DNA of 61,197 nt, taken from CAZOHG01 sp964579725. GTDB taxonomy: Bacteria; Zhuqueibacterota; JdFR-76; BMS3Abin05. The notes beneath the pieces were generated by a model. It was not told where the DNA came from and searched no databases. It saw nothing but the letters and a program-made list of their open reading frames with translations. The position numbers and the translations under genes were made by a program. Below, one piece after another: positions 51,090-60,472 of this stretch. The number at the start of each line of letters is the position of its first letter. Position 1 is the first letter of the stretch. The stretch spans positions 1 through 61,197 of the forward strand of contig CAZOHG010000017.1 in the NCBI GenBank assembly GCA_964579725.1, written 5' to 3'.

Positions 51090-52358
51090 ATGAACAGCGA
51101 AATCAACCATACTACCGATTCCGAAAGGGAAACACAGCAGGAAGAAGATTTGTCCGACTGTCGCAAGGATTTTCCTATTCTTTCCGAGAAAATCAACAAC
51201 CACCCGCTTGTTTTTTTGGACAATGCTGCTTCCACACAAAAACCGCTTTCGGTGATTCAAACCATGACCACATTGTATTCCCGCGAATACGCAAACGTGC
51301 ATCGCGGTGCGTACACACTCAGCGCTCGGTCTACCGACGCCTATGAAATGGCACGCGTTAAGATTGCAGCGTTTATTCACGCTCCTGGTCATAAAAATAT
51401 TATTTTTACAAAAAATGCGTCTGAGTCCATTAACCTGGTGGCTCGCGCCTGGGGCGAGCGTTTCTTAAAGAAGGGGGATGAAATTCTCGTCACCGAAATG
51501 GAACACCACAGCAATCTGATTCCCTGGCAAATCGTGGCGGGCCAAAAGGGCGCTACCCTTCGGTGGCTTCCTGTACGGGAGGACGGTACCCTTGAATGGA
51601 CTGCCTTTGAAAAATTTCTTTCTCCGAGAACCAAACTGGTGGCAGTGACTCACGTGTCCAATGTCTTGGGAACGGTCAATCCGGTGGAGAAAATTGTGGC
51701 CCTGGCTCACGAAGTAGGTGCTCGCGTGTTGGTGGACGGCGCCCAGAGTACACCCCATTTTCCGGTGGATGTGCAGGCCATGGACTGCGACTTTTATGCT
51801 TTCTCGGGGCACAAAATGTTAGGGCCCACGGGAATCGGGGTGCTGTACGGCAAGGAGGAGGTGTTGGAAGAAATGCCGCCTTTTTTGGGTGGGGGTGATA
51901 TGATTTCCGAGGTCTGGATGGATCACGCGACTTTCAACGAATTGCCGGTCAAATTTGAGGCCGGAACGCCCCCTTTTGTGGAAGCCATTGGGTTGGGTGC
52001 TGCGGTGGACTATCTTCAAGCTCTGGGAATGGAAGCGGTTTGGCAGCACGAAAAAAAGCTCACGGCTTACGCGTTGCGCGCGCTCAAAACGGTACCCGAT
52101 CTGCGAATTTTTGGTTCTGCCCCCAATCGGGCCGGAGTCATTTCTTTTAGTTTGGCGGATATTCATCCTCACGATGTGGCCACATTTTTGGATCAGGAAG
52201 GAATTGCCATTCGGACGGGCCACCATTGTGCTCAGCCTCTTATGCGACGTTTTCACGTTCCGGGAACGGCGCGCGCCAGCTTTTACATCTACAATACGCA
52301 GGAAGAGGTTGACAAACTTGTTGAAGCGCTCATGAAAACAAGGGAGTTTTTTAAATAA
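51090..52358 (+). CDS. sufS: Cysteine desulfurase SufS
   Basis: 422 residues. PLP Lys242 in 'DFYAFSGHKMLGPTGIGVLYG', catalytic Cys380 in 'IAIRTGHHCAQPLMRR' on the short class II loop, and the N-terminal 'HPLVFLDNAASTQKP' are typical of SufS. It removes sulfur from cysteine for transfer to SufU and SufB. The start at 51090 has GAGGGG 6 nt before; the frame to 50970 would extend into the leader. An N-terminal extension of about 20 residues rich in Glu and Ser is not typical. It overlaps sufU by one base. Confidence 0.95.
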   Translation: MNSEINHTTDSERETQQEEDLSDCRKDFPILSEKINNHPLVFLDNAASTQKPLSVIQTMTTLYSREYANVHRGAYTLSARSTDAYEMARVKIAAFIHAPGHKNIIFTKNASESINLVARAWGERFLKKGDEILVTEMEHHSNLIPWQIVAGQKGATLRWLPVREDGTLEWTAFEKFLSPRTKLVAVTHVSNVLGTVNPVEKIVALAHEVGARVLVDGAQSTPHFPVDVQAMDCDFYAFSGHKMLGPTGIGVLYGKEEVLEEMPPFLGGGDMISEVWMDHATFNELPVKFEAGTPPFVEAIGLGAAVDYLQALGMEAVWQHEKKLTAYALRALKTVPDLRIFGSAPNRAGVISFSLADIHPHDVATFLDQEGIAIRTGHHCAQPLMRRFHVPGTARASFYIYNTQEEVDKLVEALMKTREFFK

Positions 52359-52804
52359 TGGCGATCGAAGAACTTTACCAGGAAATTATTTTAGACCACT
52401 ATAAAAATCCCCGCAACAAAGGGGTGATTGACCATCCGGATGTGCACCGGCACGCCAAAAACACCCTCTGCGGGGATGAAATCGACATCTACGCGCGCGT
52501 AGAAAACGGCGTGCTAACCGACGTGAAATTTTCCGGTCAAGGGTGCTCCATTAGCCAGGCTTCGGCCTCCCTGCTCACGCAAGCGTTGAGGGGAAAAACC
52601 GTCGAAGAAGCCGAAAAGCTCATTGCCGAATTTCGGGAAATGCTTTCCGGCAAAACAGAGCCAGCGGATGCGGAAATTTGGGGAGAATTGGCCGCCCTGC
52701 GCGGCGTTACGAAATTTCCTGCCCGGGTGAAGTGTGCCGTTTTGTCCTGGGATACGGCCCAGAAAGGGATTCGGGAATTTCGCGGAAAAATTCACCCACA
52801 CTAA
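52358..52804 (+). CDS. sufU: Sulfur-transfer zinc protein SufU
   Basis: 148 residues of the IscU/SufU fold. Three cysteines are in place: 'NTLCGDEIDIYARV' (with the conserved CGD), 'FSGQGCSISQASASLLT' and 'FPARVKCAVLSWDTA'. The insertion between the second and third cysteine blocks (about 85-115) marks it as SufU, not IscU. SufU is a zinc protein that accepts persulfide from SufS. The ATG overlaps the sufS stop. It ends the operon; no SufE or SufA is seen. Confidence 0.95.
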   Translation: MAIEELYQEIILDHYKNPRNKGVIDHPDVHRHAKNTLCGDEIDIYARVENGVLTDVKFSGQGCSISQASASLLTQALRGKTVEEAEKLIAEFREMLSGKTEPADAEIWGELAALRGVTKFPARVKCAVLSWDTAQKGIREFRGKIHPH

Positions 52805-53160
52805 AAAAGAGGAATTTTTCTCAACAGAGCCAACTCGGCAGACATTGGCTTCAACTCCGACTGCCGTTCCCGGTTGAGCTCACTTTTAAATGCTTGCCTT
52901 TGACAATATTGGGACCATTCGTCGAGCCGCGGTATTCTTGATCTCGAACGAACCGTCTGTGTCCTCTCGGTAAAAACCAATCCCCACTTCTGACAGAATA
53001 AACAAAAGCGCCAAAATCGGGCAAAAAAAATCATTATTTTTTTGTAACAATCCGATTTTTCCCTTGACTCTGAATTTTAAACCAATAAATTATAGGTGCT
53101 TTAAAAAGGCAGGTCAAAACGTTATGTGCAGTGAATTTCTAAGGTTAAGGAGGTTGTTTT
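52805..53160. other. Intergenic region between sufU and gdhA
   Basis: 356 bp. It holds the gdhA promoter (53064-53091) and an AT-rich A8/T7 hairpin near 53022-53043 that could end the suf transcript. No supported gene. Confidence 0.5.
53064..53091 (+). promoter_or_regulatory. Promoter of gdhA
   Basis: TTGACT (53064-53069), 16-nt spacer, TAAATT (53086-53091). Confidence 0.5.
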
Positions 53161-54417
53161 ATGGCCAAGGAAAAGCTGAATCCCTTCAAGATTGCCCAGG
53201 AGCAATTGGATGAGGCCGCCGAGCGGCTGGGATTAGATGAAGCAACCCGTGAGTTGTTGCGTTGGCCTTCACGAGAAATTCGGGTAACCATCCCGGTCAA
53301 AATGGACGATGGTTCCGTCAAGGTTTTTCATGGTTTTCGTGTGATGTACAGCAACGCGCGCGGTCCGGCCAAGGGCGGCATCCGCTGGCATCCGGAGGAA
53401 ACCATAGATACGGTGCGCGCACTGGCTGCGTGGATGACTTGGAAAACGGCCGTTGTGGACATTCCGTTGGGTGGTGGCAAAGGCGGTGTGGTTTGCAATC
53501 CCAAGGAAATGTCGGACGGGGAAAAGGAACGACTGGCCCGGGGGTACATTCGCAAAATTGGCCATTTTTTGGCGGTCAACAAAGACGTTCCGGCGCCGGA
53601 TGTGTACACCACGCCCCAAATTATGGCATGGATGATGGACGAATATGAAATCATGAAGGGGTACAATCACCCCGGCATGATCACGGGCAAGCCCTTGGAA
53701 TTAGGCGGCTCGCAAGGGCGAGGTGACGCCACAGCCCGCGGCGGCGTGTACACGGTTCGGGAGGCCACGAAAGCGCTGGGGATCGATGCGGCCAAAACCA
53801 AATATGCCGTTCAGGGATTCGGAAATGCCGGGCAGTTTGCCGCGTTGCTTCACCAGGAAATTTTAGGTGGCGGAAAATTGGTGGCTGCCAGCGATTCCAG
53901 CGGCGGCGTGTACAATGCCGACGGAATGGATCCGAAAGCACTGGTGGAACACAAATTAAAAACGGGAAAAGTGACGGGATTTCCGGGCGCCAAATCCATC
54001 TCCAATGAAGAGCTGCTTGAGTTGGACGTGGACGTTTTGTACCCTGCAGCGCTCGAAGAAGTCATTACCGAAAGCAATGCCAACAAGATTAAGGCGAAAA
54101 TTGTGTGTGAGTTGGCCAACGGGCCCACTACACCTATCGCCGATCAAATTCTGTTCAAAAACGGCGTTTTTGTCATTCCCGATTTTCTGGCCAATGCCGG
54201 TGGCGTGACGGTGTCTTATTTCGAACAGGTTCAAAACACCTACAATTACTACTGGGAGTTGGAAGATGTGCACCAGCAGTTGGATCGAAAAATGACCAAA
54301 GCCTTCCACGCCGTGTACGACGTTCACAAGCAGGAAAACATTCACATGCGGTCCGCGGCCTACATGGTAGCGGTCAAACGTGTTGCCGAGGCCTGCAAAT
54401 TGCGCGGCTGGGTGTAA
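53161..54417 (+). CDS. gdhA: Glutamate dehydrogenase
   Basis: 418 residues, hexameric GDH type. 'VMYSNARGPAKGGIRWHPEETIDTVRALAAWMTWKTAVVDIPLGGGKGGV' (read in parts) holds the catalytic and substrate lysines, then 'VPAPDVYTTPQIMAWMMDEY', 'PLELGGSQGRGDATARGGVY', and the Rossmann 'AVQGFGNAGQFAALL'. It interconverts glutamate and 2-oxoglutarate with ammonia. Cofactor preference is not clear by eye. TAAGGAGG lies 6 nt before the ATG. Monocistronic, with a promoter and a strong terminator. Confidence 0.96.
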   Translation: MAKEKLNPFKIAQEQLDEAAERLGLDEATRELLRWPSREIRVTIPVKMDDGSVKVFHGFRVMYSNARGPAKGGIRWHPEETIDTVRALAAWMTWKTAVVDIPLGGGKGGVVCNPKEMSDGEKERLARGYIRKIGHFLAVNKDVPAPDVYTTPQIMAWMMDEYEIMKGYNHPGMITGKPLELGGSQGRGDATARGGVYTVREATKALGIDAAKTKYAVQGFGNAGQFAALLHQEILGGGKLVAASDSSGGVYNADGMDPKALVEHKLKTGKVTGFPGAKSISNEELLELDVDVLYPAALEEVITESNANKIKAKIVCELANGPTTPIADQILFKNGVFVIPDFLANAGGVTVSYFEQVQNTYNYYWELEDVHQQLDRKMTKAFHAVYDVHKQENIHMRSAAYMVAVKRVAEACKLRGWV

Positions 54418-54439
54418 TTTTCCACCGTCTTTTGTGCAT

Positions 54440-54473
54440 CCGGGGGCGATTTTAATTCGCCCCCGGTTTTTTT
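54440..54473 (+). terminator. Strong Rho-independent terminator of gdhA
   Basis: Perfect 10-bp stem CCGGGGGCGA/TCGCCCCCGG with a 7-nt loop, followed by seven T. Confidence 0.92.
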
Positions 54474-54511
54474 GTTCCCCAAATGGCCCCCTTCTTTTAG
54501 CCAATCTTTTC

Positions 54512-54540
54512 TTGAATCTTTCCTCAAACTTTTGTACATT
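54512..54540 (+). promoter_or_regulatory. Promoter of pepT
   Basis: TTGAAT (54512-54517), 17-nt spacer, TACATT (54535-54540), 30 nt before the ATG. Confidence 0.65.
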
Positions 54541-54569
54541 TTCCTAACCACCAAGATAGGAGACAGACT

Positions 54570-55817
54570 ATGGAACCTCAATACACCGAACAAATCATTG
54601 CGCGTTTCAAGAAATATGTGTCGTTCGATACCCAATCTTCCGAGGAATCCGAATCCTTTCCCAGTACCGCCAGGCAAAAGAAATTGGGCGAGGCTTTGGC
54701 CGAAGAACTCCGCTCCATGGGATTAACGGACGTGGAAATGGATGAGTGGGGCTACGTGACGGCTACTCTTCCGTCTAATGTGGAGAAAGAGGTGCCGGTC
54801 ATCGGGCTTATTTCGCACATGGATACCTCGCCCGAGGTCTCGGGGAAGGATGTAAAACCTATTCTTCACCCCAATTATCAGGGGGGCGATATTGCACTCC
54901 CGGGTGATCCCACGCAAGTCATTCGTTTTGATGAAACTCCGGCTCTCCAAAACCAGATTGGCAACGATATTTTCACATCGGACGGGACCACCCTTTTGGG
55001 CGCAGACGACAAAGCGGGCATTACCGAAATTTTCACCGCCGTGCAGTACCTTTTGGACCACCCTGACCTCAAACACGGGAAAATTCGCATTGCCATTACC
55101 CCGGACGAAGAAGTGGGGCGCGGCACGGAACATTTCGACGTGAAAAAATTCGGTGCCGATTTTGCCTACACCGTGGACGGTGAAACCGTGGGCGAAATTG
55201 AGAATGAAACCTTTTGCGCAGATTCGGTGATTTTAACGATTCACGGAATCAATATGCACCCGGGTTACGCCAAAGGTAAGCTTGTCAACGGTATTAAAGT
55301 GGCGGCGGAAATTGTGGCCAATTTGCCCAAGGACCGCCTGTCCCCGGAAACCACCGAAGCCCGTGAGGGCTACATTCACCCCCATGCCATTCAGGGCGGC
55401 GTAGAAACGACTACGGTGAAATTCCTGATTCGAGATTTTACGGTGGAAGGGCTACAGGAAAAGGAGGCTTTTCTGAAAGAGATTGCCCAAAACGTCCTTC
55501 GGAAATTTCCAGGGGCTACAATGGATTTTGAGGTGCAGGAATCCTACCGAAACATGCGGTACAAATTGGACGAAGAACCGCGGGTCGTGGAGTACGCACT
55601 GGAAGCCGTCAAACGTGCCGGTATTGAACCGCACCTCAGCATCATTCGGGGCGGTACGGACGGTTCACGCCTTTCCTACGAAGGCCTGCTCACTCCCAAC
55701 ATTTTTACGGGCGGGCACAATTTTCACTCCAAATTGGAATGGGTGTCGGTGCAGGATATGGAAAAAACCGTGGAAACGCTGGTCAATCTGGTGCAAATTT
55801 GGGCGGAAAAGGGCTGA
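54570..55817 (+). CDS. pepT: Peptidase T (tripeptide aminopeptidase)
   Basis: 415 residues of the M20B family. Zinc ligands and catalytic acids: 'PVIGLISHMDTSPEVSGKDVKP' (His, Asp), 'TTLLGADDKAGITEIFTAV' (bridging Asp), 'ITPDEEVGRGTEHFDVKKF' (Glu-Glu), 'FAYTVDGETVGEIENETF' (Asp) and 'FTGGHNFHSKLEWVSV' (last His). It frees N-terminal residues from tripeptides in the cytoplasm. Length matches PepT. AGGAG lies 7 nt before the ATG. Confidence 0.95.
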   Translation: MEPQYTEQIIARFKKYVSFDTQSSEESESFPSTARQKKLGEALAEELRSMGLTDVEMDEWGYVTATLPSNVEKEVPVIGLISHMDTSPEVSGKDVKPILHPNYQGGDIALPGDPTQVIRFDETPALQNQIGNDIFTSDGTTLLGADDKAGITEIFTAVQYLLDHPDLKHGKIRIAITPDEEVGRGTEHFDVKKFGADFAYTVDGETVGEIENETFCADSVILTIHGINMHPGYAKGKLVNGIKVAAEIVANLPKDRLSPETTEAREGYIHPHAIQGGVETTTVKFLIRDFTVEGLQEKEAFLKEIAQNVLRKFPGATMDFEVQESYRNMRYKLDEEPRVVEYALEAVKRAGIEPHLSIIRGGTDGSRLSYEGLLTPNIFTGGHNFHSKLEWVSVQDMEKTVETLVNLVQIWAEKG

Positions 55818-55858
55818 GCAAAAATCGGGTTGTGACAGGCGAATGTGAAAGCGATTGA

Positions 55859-56698
55859 ATGCCGGACGTTCTTCTGACGATTCTTATGTCGGTGTGCATC
55901 GCGGTTATTTTGAAAATGACCGAGCTGCGGCACTACAATCGCATCATTATTATTGGAACCAATTATTTTACGGCTGCCGGAATTTTGGCAGCCTTTTTAT
56001 TTTGGCAGCGCAATTTTCATTTTTCGGCACTCACGTTTTTTCTGGGACTTGTGGGCGGCACCAGTTTCCCGTTGGGATTCTACCTCATTACGCGTGCCAT
56101 TGGAGAAATGGGTATTTCCGTCTCTGTCTCCGTCATGCGCCTGTCCGTGGTGATTCCCACATTCGGGTCCCTTTTGGTGTGGCACGAACACCCGACTTCC
56201 AGCCAAAGTGTGGGGTTGGCAGTGACGCTGTTCTCTCTTTTGCTGCTCTCGAATTTTTCTCCGGTCAAAAAAAACCACCGTTCCCAATGGTTCCTAACCG
56301 TTTCCGTCTTTCTGATTCTCGGCTTTAACGATTTTTTAATGAAAATTTTCGAGTCGTTGCGACCCCTCGAGGAAAAGGATTCTTTCCTGCTTGTTCTGTT
56401 TGGTTTCTCCGGAATTTTAAGTTGGCTTTTCATTGGATTCAATCACCTGCGGGTCCGCCGCACCGAATTGCTTTGGGGATTGGGCCTGGGGGTACCCAAT
56501 TTGTTCACAACCTTTTTCTTCATTCTGGCACTGAGTCACCTGCCGGGCGTGGAAGTGTTTCCCACGGTAAATATTGGGATCATTTCCCTTTCGCTGCTTT
56601 TGGGGGTTGGCATTTGGAAGGAAAGGCTTTCGGCACGGGAATGGGCCGGTTTTGCTCTGGCTCTCGTCGCCGTGACTTTGTTGAATATTTCAGGGTGA
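55859..56698 (+). CDS. EamA/DMT-superfamily transporter
   Basis: 279 residues with about ten TM segments in two repeats, each about 130 long: 'VLLTILMSVCIAVILKMTE' to 'GLAVTLFSLLLLSNF', then 'WFLTVSVFLILGFNDFLMKIFE' to 'GFALALVAVTLLNI'. The ends 'ISVSVSVMRLSVVIPTFGSLLVWHEHPTSSQSVGL' and 'GIISLSLLLGVGIWKERLSAREW' are the repeated EamA signature (Glu at the end of a TM). Substrate unknown. No good ribosome-binding site is seen; it follows pepT by 41 nt and may be co-transcribed. Confidence 0.78.
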   Translation: MPDVLLTILMSVCIAVILKMTELRHYNRIIIIGTNYFTAAGILAAFLFWQRNFHFSALTFFLGLVGGTSFPLGFYLITRAIGEMGISVSVSVMRLSVVIPTFGSLLVWHEHPTSSQSVGLAVTLFSLLLLSNFSPVKKNHRSQWFLTVSVFLILGFNDFLMKIFESLRPLEEKDSFLLVLFGFSGILSWLFIGFNHLRVRRTELLWGLGLGVPNLFTTFFFILALSHLPGVEVFPTVNIGIISLSLLLGVGIWKERLSAREWAGFALALVAVTLLNISG

Positions 56699-56758
56699 TT
56701 TTTGGGGACTTTGCCCAATTGCAAAAATTCCGTTTTCACCCAAAATTTCCTTGAAGGT

Positions 56759-58495
56759 CTAAAAGCGGTAGCGATTGGTGATCGGCATTCGGCGGTCTTT
56801 TCCAAAGGCGCGCGGGGTGATTTTAATTCCCGGCGGACTTTGACGCCGTTTGTACTCATTGCGATCGACCATCTGTACCACACGCCGCACAATTTCCTCG
56901 GGAAATCCGTGTTCCACGATTTCGTCCGGGCTCATTTCTTGCTCGACAAACATTTCCAAAATCGGATCGAGAATGTCGTAAGGCGGAAGGCTGTCCTCGT
57001 CCTTCTGATTCGGCCGCAATTCGGCAGAAGGGGGCTTGACGAGCACATTTTCGGGAATGAGCAGCCGCCCTTCCCTGCGATTGCGGTACCGCGACAGTTC
57101 GTACACCAACAATTTGGGAACATCTTTGATCACGGCAAACCCGCCCGCGGTGTCTCCGTAAAGGGTGCTGTAGCCCACACTGGTTTCGCTTTTGTTGCCT
57201 GTGGTAAGCACTAACCAACCGAATTTGTTCGAGAGCGCCATGAGAAGATTCCCGCGAATTCGCGCTTGAAGATTTTCTTCCGTAATGTCCTGCGGACGAT
57301 CGGCAAAAATTGGCTGCAATGTGGCCAAATAGGCGTCAAAAATGGATTTAATGGGAATAATGTGAAAGTGAATCCCCAAATTTTTCGCCAGCGTTTCCGC
57401 ATCGTCCACACTGGAACGAGAAGAATACATGGAGGGCATACCAATTCCAACGACATTTTCGGGACCCAGGGCATCCACCGCAATTGTGGCCACCAACGAC
57501 GAATCGATCCCACCGCTTAGCCCAATGACCACTTTTTGAAAGCCGTTTTTCCGCACGTAGTCCCGGGTGCCCAAAACCAGCGCTTCGTACACTTCCTCCA
57601 ATTCTTTGGCCGATTTTACACGTCGAGGAGGAAGTGTAGGTTTGGGATTGGTTCGAATTTCAGCAAGGCGAACCAGTTCAATGGGGAAGGCAGGGTGCGT
57701 CTTAAATTTCTTGTGGATGAACAACGGATCGTTTTCGCGTAATTGGCGAACCGCTTTCAAATCCAGATCGGTTACAATCAGGTCCTCGGAGAATTGTTTT
57801 CCCTGTGCCAGCACTTTTCCTTTAGGAGAAAGGACAAAACTCATGCCGTCGAAAACCAGTTCATCCTGCCCCCCCACAAGGTTTGTGTACACCACGAAGG
57901 CGTAATTTTCGCGGGCGCGCGTTTTAAGTAAGGAAAGCCTTTCGTTGCCCTTGCCACGGTGGTAGGGGGAAGCCGAAATATTCAAAATGATTTCCGCGTC
58001 GCCCGGAAAGGCCTGGGTTTCGATTACTGCGCCCGGGACCCAAATGTCTTCACAGATATTAATGCCAAACATGACAGAGCCGCGTTCAAAAACCAGTACA
58101 TTTTCACCCGGCAGAAAATAGCGTTTTTCGTCAAACACACCGTAATTGGGCAATTGAATTTTGTGGTAAATGGCCTCAATTTTTCCCTCGTGCAAGAGCG
58201 CGGCGGCGTTAAAAACACGCCCATCCTCCCGATCCGCAAACCCAACAATGGCCGTAATCCGTTGGATTTTCGGAGCCAGTTCGTGTAAAATGCGCAAATT
58301 GTCCGTTACAAATTGAGGCCGTAGGAGCAAATCCTCCGGAGGGTAGCCGGTGACGGTCAATTCGGGGAAAACAACCAAATCGGCTCCGGTTTCTTCCGCT
58401 TCTTTGACACGTGCTAAAATTTTATCCCGATTTCCGGTTAAATCGCCCACGGTGGTGTCGATTTGTGCCTGTGCAATACGAATGTTCGGTGTCAT
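56759..58495 (-). CDS. nadE: Glutamine-dependent NAD+ synthetase
   Basis: 578 residues. N-terminal carbon-nitrogen hydrolase (glutaminase) domain: Glu in 'VFPELTVTGYPPEDLL', Lys in 'IYHKIQLPNYGVFDEKRYF', Cys in 'FGINICEDIWVPGA'. C-terminal synthetase domain: the P-loop 'VIGLSGGIDSSLVATIAVDALG', then 'TTGNKSETSVGYSTLYGDTAGGFAVIKDV'. It turns deamido-NAD into NAD+ using ammonia from glutamine. Length and domain order are normal. It overlaps the preceding cytidylate-kinase-like gene by 4 bp, so they are one operon. Confidence 0.96.
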   Translation of the reverse strand: MTPNIRIAQAQIDTTVGDLTGNRDKILARVKEAEETGADLVVFPELTVTGYPPEDLLLRPQFVTDNLRILHELAPKIQRITAIVGFADREDGRVFNAAALLHEGKIEAIYHKIQLPNYGVFDEKRYFLPGENVLVFERGSVMFGINICEDIWVPGAVIETQAFPGDAEIILNISASPYHRGKGNERLSLLKTRARENYAFVVYTNLVGGQDELVFDGMSFVLSPKGKVLAQGKQFSEDLIVTDLDLKAVRQLRENDPLFIHKKFKTHPAFPIELVRLAEIRTNPKPTLPPRRVKSAKELEEVYEALVLGTRDYVRKNGFQKVVIGLSGGIDSSLVATIAVDALGPENVVGIGMPSMYSSRSSVDDAETLAKNLGIHFHIIPIKSIFDAYLATLQPIFADRPQDITEENLQARIRGNLLMALSNKFGWLVLTTGNKSETSVGYSTLYGDTAGGFAVIKDVPKLLVYELSRYRNRREGRLLIPENVLVKPPSAELRPNQKDEDSLPPYDILDPILEMFVEQEMSPDEIVEHGFPEEIVRRVVQMVDRNEYKRRQSPPGIKITPRAFGKDRRMPITNRYRF

Positions 58496-59268
58496 TCCGC
58501 TTCCTTCGGAATTTCCTTGTTCTTAGTACCGGTGTTTTGCTGGGAGAATGGGCTTGCGGTTGTCCCCAATTTTGTTTTGAGTGCCGTTGTAATGGTTTCC
58601 ACTACGGCGTCCAAAGGCATGAATTCCGTGTTCAAAACCAGATCGTAAAACAGAGGATCGTCGGCATCCCGGTGAAAATACCGGCGAATGTAAGCGAGCC
58701 GCTGGTTGTCGCGTTGGGCAAGGTAGCGCTGGGCTTCTTTCCGCGTCAGTTTTAAATCATGCATGATTTGCACAATACGCAATTCCAACGGAGCGGAAAT
58801 TTTCACCCGAAGCCCGCGTTCCGGATCGAGAATAAAATTGGCACCTCTCCCCAAAATAATGGCACGGCCACGTTCAGCAATGGCTAAAATAACGCTCATT
58901 AAATGGCCCAAATAGCGGTCGGGGCTCAGCACCTCAGAATCGATTATTTTTTGCACCCAGGTTTTAATTTCGTCCTGTTTTTTTTCGTCGAACGATTCAA
59001 TAACGCTTTTTCGCACGTGCGCCGTGGTGGCAATGTAATCCACAATTTCTTTGTCGTACAATTGCCACCCGAGGTTCTTGGCCAGGCGGCTGGCGACGTC
59101 ATTGCCAAGGCTTCCAGCCTCGCGCGAGATGGTAATGTACCCCCGTTCGTAGGGTTCTTTAAATTCCTCCTCACCACCCCGTTCCTGCAATTTTTTCTGA
59201 ACTTCCCACAAACTGACCTGTTTAAAGGTGAGCTTGTCTACCGGAATTTCTCGCGAAATACGTTTCAT
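58492..59268 (-). CDS. Cytidylate kinase-like family protein
   Basis: 258 residues. After an N-terminal extension, 'GYITISREAGSLGNDVASRLAKNLGWQLYDKEIVDYIA' is the P-loop-equivalent region of the cytidylate-kinase-like family; it has lost the GxxGxGK motif of true Cmk. 'AIILGRGANFIL' and 'LRVKISAPLELRIVQIM' then 'DLKLTRKEAQRYLAQRDNQRLAYIRRYFHRDADDPLFYDLVLNTEFMPLDAVVETI' complete the fold. The substrate is unknown; the missing P-loop lysine means it may not be a nucleotide kinase in the usual sense. The ATG at 59268 follows a near-perfect AAAGGAGG at 6 nt. It leads the nadE operon. Confidence 0.85.
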   Translation of the reverse strand: MKRISREIPVDKLTFKQVSLWEVQKKLQERGGEEEFKEPYERGYITISREAGSLGNDVASRLAKNLGWQLYDKEIVDYIATTAHVRKSVIESFDEKKQDEIKTWVQKIIDSEVLSPDRYLGHLMSVILAIAERGRAIILGRGANFILDPERGLRVKISAPLELRIVQIMHDLKLTRKEAQRYLAQRDNQRLAYIRRYFHRDADDPLFYDLVLNTEFMPLDAVVETITTALKTKLGTTASPFSQQNTGTKNKEIPKEAE

Positions 59269-59300
59269 GGTGAACCTCCTTTCGTTGGTTCTTCCCATAA

Positions 59301-59329
59301 AATATACAAAGTAAATCCAAAAAAATCAA
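59301..59329 (-). promoter_or_regulatory. Promoter of the nadE operon
   Basis: Minus strand TTGATT (59324-59329), 17-nt spacer, TATATT (59301-59306); the cleanest sigma-70 promoter in the window. Confidence 0.75.
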
Positions 59330-59527
59330 AGTGAAAAAGAAGTCCGGTTGGCCTGATTGGAATTTTGAGGACAAGACACCCATTTTTAAGGGAATAACTG
59401 GCGTTTTCATTTTGGTTAAGGGGAATCGCATTCGCTTGATCCACCCGACGGCTCGTTATTCTGAGGAATTCAGGCCAATAAATTTCGGCTTGTTTTTGGG
59501 CAGAAGGCAGAAGTCGACAAACCGGGC

Positions 59528-60439
59528 TTACATTTCACCCAAAAATTTTAAAACGGGAAGATCGTCGAACAGATTGGGAATAATCCACACATTTTGACCC
59601 TTTTTTAAAAAGATGGTTTTTCGGGAATTCATCATGGTCAGGACAATTTTCTGATTGGATTTTACAACCATGGCGGCATTCAGAATATTGCCGAAGCACT
59701 CGACCAAACTGTAAAAATCCACCCGTTTACCGGGGAAAACAACAAAGAGTGCAAAATCCAATTTGTCCGCTTGGTACCGTCCGGTTACCACCCGGGTACC
59801 GCGTTCAAAATGGAAACAGTGAATTTCTCCGATGGGCCACCGAACCCGCATGGCCAGGGGGCCGTTGATGAACATGGGCGACCAGGGCACCAGCCCCCGA
59901 CGCGGAAGCGCAGCAAAAAGATTGGGTGCGGGTGTTTTTCCCGCAATGTTTTGGGCAATAAAACCGGCAAATTTTTTAAGGCTGTGCGCCGTGTCGCTTC
60001 CACCGTCCATGTTGGTAACAGCGACAAAATAATGCCCCTTGGCGAAAAGGAAATCGTATTGAGAAGATTCATTGGGAAATGCCATTGAGGAATCGGCAGG
60101 AAAATGTCGCCGGAATGAAAAAATACCCAGAGCCGCCTGCGACGAGGTCATTCTGTAAATTTCGACCTGAAGGGCTTGTTGCCCCTTTTTGTAGGCTTGA
60201 ACGCCTGCGGCTCGAAACCCGTACTCCAAATAAATGTCAGCGCCACCATCCAGGTATTTTTGTAAACCCTTCCCCGCGTAAACCCGGAAAGAACCGTCTT
60301 TTTGCCAGGGGGAAATCTGCTTTTCCGACGGCAAAAAATCCGATAGATGACGAACCTTTGAAAATACCGGAGCAGACGTAAGAAACAAAACGGTTAAAAA
60401 CCCCACCATCCGCACAATATTCCGACGACTGACTGTCAT
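59528..60439 (-). CDS. DUF6599 family secreted protein
   Basis: 303 residues with a signal peptide (about 1-28). The family core 'FRVYAGKGLQKYLDGGADIYLEYGFRAAGVQAYKK' and 'VEIYRMTSSQAALGIFSFRRHF' is readable, followed by 'ESSQYDFLFAKGHYFVAVT' and a C-terminal domain 'GFIAQNIAG'. DUF6599 proteins are predicted periplasmic proteins found in several FCB lineages, with unknown function. It follows the DUF4404 gene by 33 nt on the same strand, so they may share a transcript. Confidence 0.8.
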   Translation of the reverse strand: MTVSRRNIVRMVGFLTVLFLTSAPVFSKVRHLSDFLPSEKQISPWQKDGSFRVYAGKGLQKYLDGGADIYLEYGFRAAGVQAYKKGQQALQVEIYRMTSSQAALGIFSFRRHFPADSSMAFPNESSQYDFLFAKGHYFVAVTNMDGGSDTAHSLKKFAGFIAQNIAGKTPAPNLFAALPRRGLVPWSPMFINGPLAMRVRWPIGEIHCFHFERGTRVVTGRYQADKLDFALFVVFPGKRVDFYSLVECFGNILNAAMVVKSNQKIVLTMMNSRKTIFLKKGQNVWIIPNLFDDLPVLKFLGEM

Positions 60440-60472
60440 AAAATCCTCTTCACAATTTTTCGAATTGCCGAT

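Noticed and set aside
52801..53034. Minus-strand 77-residue frame after sufU
   Set aside because: No ribosome-binding site, no family pattern, and it crosses an AT-rich hairpin; treated as non-coding.
59331..59597. Plus-strand 88-residue frame between the nadE operon and the DUF6599 gene
   Set aside because: It runs into the DUF6599 coding region in the opposite direction and lacks a promoter and ribosome-binding site.
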